Source of the DNA: Leuconostocaceae bacterium ESL0958
Lineage (GTDB): Bacteria; Bacillota; Bacilli; Lactobacillales; Lactobacillaceae
Direction of reading: 5' to 3'
Assembly (NCBI GenBank): GCA_029433265.1
Contig: JAQTHT010000003.1
Location: forward strand, 23,168-87,167
Length of the DNA: 64,000 nt
Positions 9,632 through 16,800 of the stretch are shown one piece after another. A program made the position numbers and the translations under genes. Under the pieces are notes generated by a model. It was not told where the DNA came from. It ran no database searches and saw only the letters and a list, made by a program, of their open reading frames with translations. The stretch's first letter is position 1, and each line of letters starts with the position of its first letter.

Positions 9632-10691
9632 AGTCCGCTACCGTTTCAAAAAAGTCTGTAATGATGACGCTGGCTTCGAGTGGTCCTGGTGCCCCGTCTG
9701 GGAAAAACTGCACAGAAAAAGCCGGAAAGTCCCGGTGGCGCAGGCCCTGAATGGAATCATCAACCAGATCACGATGAGTGGCGAAGAGCTTGTTGGCGTT
9801 CAAGGAATGCCAGTCCACGACATAACCCCGGCCCTGCCGGGCATAGAAAATCTGCTGAGAAATAATTTCCTGAATGGGATGGTTCATCCCATGGTATTCG
9901 GCTGGCAGTGCCTGAAGTGAAGCGCCGTTGGCAAGGGCAAATAATTCGTGGCCCAAGCCCACACCAAGCAGCGGTGCCTTGGTCTGCAAAACACGAATCA
10001 ACGTCAGCACTGATTCCGGTAGATCCTCCGGGTTACCAGGGCCAGTCGACAAAATAATGCCATCTGGATCCAAAGTCAATACCTCATCCACCGTGGTCGA
10101 ATAGGGTAAGACGGTCACATTGGCATCGTACTCCCCCAGAATCCGCAGAATTCCGTGCTTCAAGCCAAAGTCAATGACGATAATGTGAAAGCCATGGCCA
10201 GGATTGGCATAAGCCTTGGGAGTAGCCGTATTTTGTACCTGCTTATTGGTCAGCACCGTGGCATTTAACTGATCGAAGGCATGGTCGTCCACCACGTCAA
10301 CAATCGTCGCCTTCTGTGGGCCCGTTTCCCGTAAATGGCGAATGAGTTGGCGCGTATCCACCTGACAAATGCCGGGCACATTATGCTGCTTTAAAAAACG
10401 ATCCAAGTTCATCCGCCGCTGTCGGTTCGTGGAAACTTCAGCTAAATCATGCACAATCACCCCGCGCACTTTGGGCGCAATCGACTCATAGGCTTCTGCA
10501 TGAATCCCATCCGCCCCCACTACGGGCATGGCAAAAACAATCATTTGGCCGTCATAAATCGGATTTGTAATGGTTTCCTGATAGCCAACCATGGCGGTAT
10601 CAAAAATAATTTCGCCAAAGGTGGTTGCTGGTGAACCGAAGCCCTCGCCAGCAAAAACTGTTCCGTCTTCTAAAATGAGATGTCGTGTCAT
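9612..10691 (-). CDS. carA: Carbamoyl-phosphate synthase small-subunit homologue lacking the glutaminase triad
   Basis: The length (359 residues) and N-terminal domain are normal for CarA (LEDGTVFAGEGFGSP, VGYQETITNP, QVDTRQLIRHLRETG). CarA normally hydrolyses glutamine and channels ammonia to CarB. The class I glutaminase domain is intact in outline, but the nucleophile motif G-I-C-L-G-H-Q reads GVGLGHE near residue 245, so Cys is Gly. The His/Glu motif Q-Y-H-P-E reads QFFPDGAPGP near 329, so His is Phe and Glu is Asp. Both changes were checked in the bases (GGC and TTT codons). The frame is unbroken, GGGAGA precedes the ATG, and carB overlaps its end. Glutaminase activity should be absent. 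Confidence 0.9.
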   Translation of the reverse strand: MTRHLILEDGTVFAGEGFGSPATTFGEIIFDTAMVGYQETITNPIYDGQMIVFAMPVVGADGIHAEAYESIAPKVRGVIVHDLAEVSTNRQRRMNLDRFLKQHNVPGICQVDTRQLIRHLRETGPQKATIVDVVDDHAFDQLNATVLTNKQVQNTATPKAYANPGHGFHIIVIDFGLKHGILRILGEYDANVTVLPYSTTVDEVLTLDPDGIILSTGPGNPEDLPESVLTLIRVLQTKAPLLGVGLGHELFALANGASLQALPAEYHGMNHPIQEIISQQIFYARQGRGYVVDWHSLNANKLFATHRDLVDDSIQGLRHRDFPAFSVQFFPDGAPGPLEASVIITDFFETVADYVQESN

Positions 10692-10733
10692 AGTTCTCCC
10701 GCCTAGTCGCCCCGTCGTCTGGCCATCATTGCC

Positions 10734-11261
10734 TTAGTTCGTAATTTCTACGGCATCCCGGCCATCGACTTCTTCTACTAGGACCCGAATTTTTTCAGTC
10801 TGCGCCGTTGGAATATTTTTCCCAACAAAATCAGCCCGAATTGGTAGTTCCCGGTGGCCTCGGTCCACGAGTACCGCCAGAGAAATCGCTTGCGGCCGGC
10901 CAATTTGAATTAAGGCGTCCAAGGCGGCCCGGGTCGTCCGACCCGTGTAGAGCACATCATCCACCAAAACAATCTTCTGATCAATAATGTTGACCGTCTC
11001 ATCTGGATTAAGACCAAAATTATCTTCCTCATGCAGACGGTCATCCCGGTAATTGGTGATATCAATGGCCATCACCGGAATCTGAACCTGTTCTAATTGT
11101 TCCAAACGGTTGGCAATGCGTTGAGCTAAGAACTCGCCCCGGGTCTTGACCCCGACCAAAATCAAATCCTGGCCGCCCTTATTGCGTTCCAAGATTTCAT
11201 AGGTAATTCGTGTTAAGGCCCGTTGCATGGCGGCCTGATCCAATACGACTTTTTCTGCCAT
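10734..11261 (-). CDS. pyrR: PyrR: pyr operon regulator / uracil phosphoribosyltransferase
   Basis: The 175-residue product is PyrR, an RNA-binding attenuator of pyrimidine genes that senses UMP/PRPP and has weak uracil phosphoribosyltransferase activity. The PRPP loop [17 protein letters not shown] (near residue 100) is intact, as are [15 protein letters not shown] and DITNYRDD. An in-frame ATG lies five codons upstream, but the 11261 ATG is preferred because AAGGAG sits just before it. Only 37 bases separate it from rluD, so no attenuator can fit upstream here. It is followed by the altered carA/carB pair; other pyr biosynthesis genes are not in the window. Confidence 0.93.
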   Translation of the reverse strand: MAEKVVLDQAAMQRALTRITYEILERNKGGQDLILVGVKTRGEFLAQRIANRLEQLEQVQIPVMAIDITNYRDDRLHEEDNFGLNPDETVNIIDQKIVLVDDVLYTGRTTRAALDALIQIGRPQAISLAVLVDRGHRELPIRADFVGKNIPTAQTEKIRVLVEEVDGRDAVEITN

Positions 11262-11298
11262 TTTTCTCTCCTTCATTGTGACGGCTACAACTAGGTCC

Positions 11299-12210
11299 CT
11301 ACTGGGCTGCTAATAGGTCGAGCACCCTTTGAAATACTGCCGGTAACGGTGCGTGAAAGGTCAGCTCTTGCCCCGTTTTTGGCTGGGTTAACGTTAGACT
11401 TTCCGCATGCAAGAGCTGCCCCGGCAAGTTAATCTGACCAATCTTTTTTTGCCTTCCGTAGACGGGATCCCCGACCACCGGGTGCCCGATATAGGCTAAA
11501 TGCACACGAATTTGATGCGTACGGCCAGTCTCTAACTGTAATTCTAGTAAGGTATAGCCAGTAAAGCGTTCCTTGACCTGAAAATGAGTCACGGCCTGCC
11601 GGCCACCAACTTGAACCGCCTGTTTCTTGCGGTCCTTGGGATGACGACCAAGGGGCGCATCAATCGTCCCCTCATCTTCTGCAAACTCTCCGGCGACCAG
11701 GGCCAGATAGTGCCGCCCCGTTTTATGGGCCTTTAGGTCCTGGGCCAGTGCTTGGTGGGCTTGGTCATTTTTGGCCACCATTAGCAAACCGGACGTGTCC
11801 CGATCAATCCGATGAACGATCCCCGGTCGAAAAGTGCCGTTAATCGTTGAAAGCGGGGCGTGATAAAGAAGGGCGTTGACCAGAGTCCCCTGCGCATGCC
11901 CCGGTGCCGGGTGGACGACCATCCCCTGCGCTTTGTTCACCACGATGAGATCATCGTCTTCATAGACAATGTCTAGCGGGATGTCTTCTGCTTGCAAGTC
12001 CGTTGTACTTGGCTCTGGAATAGTCAGTTCAATGACGTCCCCTGGTGCCACCTGGTAAGACCGTTTGACGACCTGTCCATTAACCAGCACCTGCCCGCCT
12101 TGAATTAGTTTGGTCAATGCTGAACGGGAGCTGGCAAAGGATTCGTTGGCCAAAACAGCATCCAAGCGGCCCTGTTCATCCTGAATGGTTTTCTGAAAAT
12201 GTTGACTCAT
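11299..12210 (-). CDS. rluD: RluD-family large-subunit rRNA pseudouridine synthase
   Basis: The 303-residue protein has an N-terminal S4 RNA-binding domain (about 1-80, [18 protein letters not shown]) and an RluA-type pseudouridine synthase domain. The catalytic aspartate is in [14 protein letters not shown] near residue 133. The C-terminal motif [21 protein letters not shown] is typical. It isomerises uridines in 23S rRNA. Its ATG overlaps the stop of the preceding ebsA gene (ATGA), and pyrR follows, a linkage common in lactic bacteria (usually with lspA upstream, absent here). Confidence 0.93.
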   Translation of the reverse strand: MSQHFQKTIQDEQGRLDAVLANESFASSRSALTKLIQGGQVLVNGQVVKRSYQVAPGDVIELTIPEPSTTDLQAEDIPLDIVYEDDDLIVVNKAQGMVVHPAPGHAQGTLVNALLYHAPLSTINGTFRPGIVHRIDRDTSGLLMVAKNDQAHQALAQDLKAHKTGRHYLALVAGEFAEDEGTIDAPLGRHPKDRKKQAVQVGGRQAVTHFQVKERFTGYTLLELQLETGRTHQIRVHLAYIGHPVVGDPVYGRQKKIGQINLPGQLLHAESLTLTQPKTGQELTFHAPLPAVFQRVLDLLAAQ

Positions 12211-12587
12211 GACGTGCTTTCCTTTTTTAGTTGACGGGCAAAGGCAAAGGAAATCAAATAACGACTGGCAATGCCCTCACGCCAGATGGTTAACCGCCGG
12301 CCCTGTAGCAGCCAGTGACTACGATCCCTTAAATCAAAACTTTGATCCGCTTTCTTTCCTAAGAAGGAGATAATCAATTCATGGTCGGACAGGTAAATCC
12401 GCCGGCGTAGATGCAGCACTAAACCTAGCGCTAAGATAATGACTGTGTAAAGCAGCCAGGGTAAGTTGACCGCATAAAATAATTCACTAGCCCAAATCGG
12501 ACTAATCAATAGGAAGACCGTCCACCAAGTCCATAATATCTTGGACCCGGTTGTTATCGGTTGGTAGAAACCCCGAACAAAAGTCAT
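12207..12587 (-). CDS. EbsA-family membrane protein
   Basis: The 126-residue protein (from the ATG at 12587, AAGGAG seven bases upstream) has two hydrophobic segments near residues 20-60 followed by a soluble C-terminal part (RRRIYLSDHELIISFLGKKA). This layout matches the EbsA family of lactic acid bacteria, linked in enterococci to surface aggregation substance expression; the biochemical role is unknown. A longer reading from 12662 lacks a ribosome binding site. The stop overlaps the rluD start, so it is the first gene of this operon. Confidence 0.6.
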   Translation of the reverse strand: MTFVRGFYQPITTGSKILWTWWTVFLLISPIWASELFYAVNLPWLLYTVIILALGLVLHLRRRIYLSDHELIISFLGKKADQSFDLRDRSHWLLQGRRLTIWREGIASRYLISFAFARQLKKESTS

Positions 12588-12676
12588 GCGAACACTCCTT
12601 GTAACGAATTTGATTCCCTTTATTTTACCATTTAGGCAGGCAATCTGGTATGCTGTTCTCATGAAAGGGGGGGCTT

Positions 12677-13066
12677 ATGCTAACACTTGCCATCGATGCT
12701 GCTTTTCAAGCGCCCACCGGGCGAACCAGCGCCGGTTACGTTGCCCACGAAGCAGGTCAGCCACAAGCACAGAAAAAAACAAGGCTGGCCAATGCGCAAG
12801 ATAATCACGAAGCTGAATTTGCCGCCCTCCTATGGGCAATCGGTGACTTGCAGCCACGAATAGCAAGGTCTCCTATTTTAAAAATTCAATCCGATTCCAA
12901 ACTTTTGATTGATGCCTTGGAAAAAAATTATGCAAAACATTACCAGGCAGCCGTTGACCAAATCATCCAGGCGCTGCCGGCTCAAATAACTATCATCCTC
13001 TCCTGGGTGCCAGAAAAGGATAACCGGGGCCCCCACCAGTTAGCGTTACAGGCCTTAGCCAAATAA
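12677..13066 (+). CDS. RNase HI-family protein
   Basis: This compact 129-residue protein has the RNase H fold pattern: LAIDAAF with Asp7, NHEAEFAALLWAI with Glu47, and KIQSDSKLLIDAL with Asp73, followed by the typical late segment SWVPEKDNRGPHQLALQAL where HP..AD or similar normally supplies the fourth acidic residue. It may remove RNA from RNA:DNA hybrids, like the YpdQ/YpeP-type RNase HI relatives of Firmicutes. The fourth acidic residue is uncertain, so activity is not assured. AAAGGGGG precedes the ATG; the gene is divergent from ebsA. Confidence 0.75.
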   Translation: MLTLAIDAAFQAPTGRTSAGYVAHEAGQPQAQKKTRLANAQDNHEAEFAALLWAIGDLQPRIARSPILKIQSDSKLLIDALEKNYAKHYQAAVDQIIQALPAQITIILSWVPEKDNRGPHQLALQALAK

Positions 13067-13100
13067 AAAACAAGGAAGAAAATTTTCTTCCTTGTTTTTT
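13065..13100. terminator. Bidirectional intrinsic terminator
   Basis: An extended palindrome (AACAAGGAAGA and its complement around an AAAATTTT centre) with terminal A/T runs lies between the converging RNase H-like and GNAT genes and contains the GNAT stop. Confidence 0.85.
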
Positions 13101-13644
13101 AGTCTTCATCTGAAATTAACAATTGATAAGCCCAGCGAGCAGTGGAAATATTTTCCCCTTCCTGCATATGAACCGTGCCCCGCTTTTCAAAGCCGTTCTT
13201 GGCAATCACGCTCTGCATTGGCAAATTGCCAGGATGCGTATCAATCCGGAAGTCACGGGCACCCTGCGCATAGAAGTAAGAAATTAGCGCCGTAATAAAA
13301 CGGGGCGTCAAACGCTGGCCGCGGAACTTGTCCGACATTGCCACACGGTGCAAAGAGGCGTAATCATGGCCTTCCTTCAACCAGGTCCCATCTTCCAAGG
13401 CCGTATAAATAGGGTCTTCCCCTTCAAAGGCCGCTGCATAACCAGCAACTTCATGGTCCACCATCAAGACAAAGGCGTGGTGGGCATCTAAATCAGCCTG
13501 GACAGCATCCCGATTGGGATAGTCAGCCTGCCACTGATCAATTCCCTGTTCCTTCAAAAATCCCTTGGCCGTCTGCAAAATCGTCACGATTTCGTCAATA
13601 TCGCGGGCTTTTGCCCGACGCATAAATACTGCTGGCATACACAT
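13099..13644 (-). CDS. GNAT-family N-acetyltransferase
   Basis: The protein of about 181 residues has the GNAT fold: beta-strand VLMVDHEVAGYAAAFEG, the acetyl-CoA loop region SLHRVAMSDKFRGQRLTPRF (R-G-Q near the pyrophosphate-binding turn), and RIDTHPGNLPMQSVIAKNGF. The acceptor substrate is unknown. The start is unusual: AAAGGAG (13674-13680) is 29 bases from the chosen ATG at 13644, with a perfect 7-bp hairpin between them that would restore a spacing of about six. ATGs at 13638 and 13623 are alternatives. A GTG at 13674 overlaps the Shine-Dalgarno and is unlikely. Confidence 0.85.
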   Translation of the reverse strand: MCMPAVFMRRAKARDIDEIVTILQTAKGFLKEQGIDQWQADYPNRDAVQADLDAHHAFVLMVDHEVAGYAAAFEGEDPIYTALEDGTWLKEGHDYASLHRVAMSDKFRGQRLTPRFITALISYFYAQGARDFRIDTHPGNLPMQSVIAKNGFEKRGTVHMQEGENISTARWAYQLLISDED

Positions 13645-13680
13645 GCATCGCCTACCAGCAAGCTTGGTAGGCACTCCTTT
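13645..13680 (-). promoter_or_regulatory. Ribosome binding site split from its start codon by a stem-loop
   Basis: On the minus strand AAAGGAG (13680-13674) is followed after one base by GCCTACC (13672-13666), a nine-base loop, and GGTAGGC (13656-13650). Five bases then lead to ATG at 13644. Folding would bring the ribosome site to six bases from the start. Similar arrangements are known from phage T4 gene 38; function here is inferred. Confidence 0.5.
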
Positions 13681-13776
13681 CTTTTTTCATACAAGAATCA
13701 ATTGTAACACAGCAAAAGGACAAAACAAGGCGGGATAGCTATCTTTTTTGGCTGATTTTTAGGGACTGACTGTACA

Positions 13777-13814
13777 CAAAAAGAGCGTCCTCTTCATGAG
13801 AGAAACGCCCTTTT
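13777..13814 (-). terminator. Intrinsic terminator of the adhesin gene
   Basis: An imperfect hairpin (GGGCGTTTCTC pairing with GAGGACGCTC around TCATGAA) is followed on the minus strand by TTTTTGTG. It lies just beyond the adhesin stop codon at 13850. Confidence 0.7.
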
Positions 13815-13849
13815 CGGCACGAGTTACTAGGATTCCTTCCTTTCTTTTC

Positions 13850-16800
13850 TTACTTGGTCCACTTGGACTTTACTTGCGCCCAAGCAGCCAAAACCATTGA
13901 CAATGAAGCAAAGGCGAATAAGTAAGCCGACTGAAGCTGCCTGTTAGTCTTTGCCGTATTTGGTAGGGCCGTCGCTTGCTGGTCTTGCAGCAAATCCGCT
14001 GCTGCCTGCGACTGAGCCGGCCAGAGAATACGATGGGTTGGCGCATTGACAGCAACCGCAGCTGTTGAAACTGGCGCTCCCTGATCGCCAGCCGCCGTCG
14101 CGCTATCCAACGCTGTATTAACGACGGTCTCTTCTCCTTGATTAGCAGTTGCTACTTGCTTGCCAGCGCTCTGATTGTCAGTTGCTGCGGCTTGTTCGGC
14201 TGCTTGACTGACTCCCTTCTCATCTGATTCGGCTGGATTGCTGTCAGCCGCGTTAGCGGATCCGTCAGCCTTAGCCTGGTCTGCTTCGGGATCTGTAGTC
14301 GCGCCGTCCTTCGACTGGCCATCAGCCTTAGCCTGATCTGCAGCTGGAACTGTGGCTGCGCCATCTGCCGGCTGACCATTGTCATCTGACTGGTCTGTAT
14401 TTGAATCCGTCGCTGCGCCATCCTTTGGCTGCACATCAGTGCCAGCCTTATCGGCATTATCCTGCTGTCGCTGGCCAATTGCTTGTAACTGATGCTGCAA
14501 ATCCTGGAACAGTTGCCGTAAATCACGGTTCGTTTCAGCCACCGCAACCTTATCTAGGGCAGCTTGAACGGCATCCGCTACTGCCTTCAAATGCTGATCC
14601 AGTGCGGCAGGGTCTGCCGCCCAATCGTGACGCAGGCTGTCTTCCTTAGCGTCTTGTAAAGCCTTGATTAAATCAGTCACTAACTTTCTTTGGGCATCCG
14701 TTGGTACTTGATAATCCGGCTGTAGCGCTGGTGCTGCGACTGTCTGAATTGCTTCGATAGCCTTGCGTAAGGCATCCGCTAATTCGTCATTGGTATTCGC
14801 TGCTTGAATGGCCTTCAAAGCATCTTCCGTACGCTTGGCCAATTCGGCTAGTTGATCAGCCAAAGACTGGGCCTCTACATGGTCAATTTGGCGGAAGTCA
14901 TTGCCCTTATTGTCCGCTAACGCCCGAATTGTGTCTTCTGCCGCTGCTTTCTTAGCTGCTGGGACTGCTGCTGCCCCAGGGAGTTGCTTGGGATTAGCTA
15001 AGTCATTAATGTCTGAGAGCGTCTGGTCAAGGACCTGCTTCAAGTCTGCCTGGTTATTCGCCGCCGCCACTGCCTGAACGCCTGCCGCGACAATGTCGTC
15101 TAATTGTCGATTTTGTTCAGCCAGAGAAGCTGGGTCAACATTTGGTAACTGGGCCAACTGCCGCTTCTTCGCTGCTTGGGCCTGGTGAATTTGATCAAAG
15201 GCAGCCGCGCGGTCAGCAGCGGAGGGCCTGTCAGCGCTTTTGTCTGCTGGTGCTGGCAAAGTTGATGGCACCGCAACGGCCGCAATGTCTTGCAGGCCCT
15301 GTTCAACGGCGTCTGCCAGTTCTTGGTTAGTGGCCGCTTGCGCAACGGACCTTAATGCCTTTTGCAGAGCGATTTCCACCTGATCTCGCTGCCGCTGCAG
15401 GGACTGTGGGTCCACCTGATCAACGGCTGCCATGTCCGCTTTACGAGCATCGGCCTGTTCCGTCAAGGCATCACTTGCCTGTTGCCGTTGGTGAGCAGTA
15501 GGTGCTTGGTAGGCGGCTAACAAATCCGGGCTAGCAACTGCCTGCAAATCTGACAAAGCCTGCTGCAAAATTGGTTGAATGGCAGCGGCGTCTGTCGTTT
15601 TTTGAATCCGAGCAACGGCCTGCTTTGCAATGGCTGTCAGCTGCTCGCTTTGCGCCGCCAAGGAGCTTGGATCCACGTGGGCAATCCCTTGGAATTGTCC
15701 CTGCTTAGCCTTGGCAAAGGAAGTCACCTCTTGGCTCGCGAGCTCTTGTAGGGCCCGCAGATTATCTGCTTCAGATAGTCCCGGTGCCGTAGCAGCTAGC
15801 TTTGGTAAGGCCACTGCTTGAATGGCACCCAGTCCCCGCTTCAAAGCTGCGTCCAACTCCGCCTTTACCTTGGCCTTTTCCAGCTGTTGCTTAGCCTTGG
15901 CAAGCACTTGCTTTAATTCCTTGCTTTGGGCAGCTAAACTAGCAGGGTCGACTTGGTCTAGCTGGTCAAAGGCTTTTTGCCGCCAGACAGCAGCCTGGTC
16001 TAACATTTCATTGGCCAGTGCGCGGTCAGCCGCAGTGACCGGCCGGTACTGGTCTGCCACATTTGGTGCAGGAACCGCAGCAATTGCAGTCAATGCATTT
16101 TCTTTGGCCGCTGCCAGTGCACCATTGGTTGCAGCTGCTTCAATCGCCCGCTGTCCATTGGCTAAAGCCTGTGCTACTTGGCCTTTTTGAGCCAGCAGTT
16201 CTTGAGGATCAACATGATCAATCGCTTCGAAGGTCTGGTTGCGAGCTTTTGCAGCTGCAGCAATGGCTGCCTGTGCAGCCGCTTTCTTCACTGCATCCGC
16301 AGGCTGGTAATCGAAAAGCAGCGCTGGTGCCGGCACATTCTGAATGGCCTGTAGGCCATCAGCCAAGGCTTGTTGCAAAGCCACTGCATCTTTTGCAGCA
16401 GCCATGTTTTTGAGTCCAGTCGCAACGGCATCATCCACAGCTCGTTGGCTATCTGCCAGGGCCTGTGGGTCCACCCCAGCCAAATGGGCAAAAGCATCTT
16501 TTTGGTCTTGGCCAGCCTGTTTGAGGATTTCTTGACTCAGTGAACTTTGCGCCTGATCCAAATGTAGCGCAGCCAACTGGTTCAAGTATTTCTGCAACAG
16601 TTGGTGTACGGTTCCTTCGTATTGGGCTTGTTCAATAGCTTTTTCCCCTTGACGCTTAATGGTCGCCACTTGCCCAATCAAGGTCTTTTGCGCAGCATCA
16701 GCTAACTGTTGGTCTTCCTGAATGCTATCAATCACTTGCCTTGCTTTTGCTTCCAAAGCCTGCTTGGCCAGTGTTTTCGCTGCAGCCAACCGAGCCGCTG

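Noticed and set aside
10692..10733. PyrR attenuator or binding loop between pyrR and carA
   Set aside because: The gap is 42 bases and shows no anti-terminator or terminator hairpin.
15822..16413. Plus-strand frames inside the adhesin repeats
   Set aside because: They arise from the Ala-rich repeated codons of the adhesin on the other strand.
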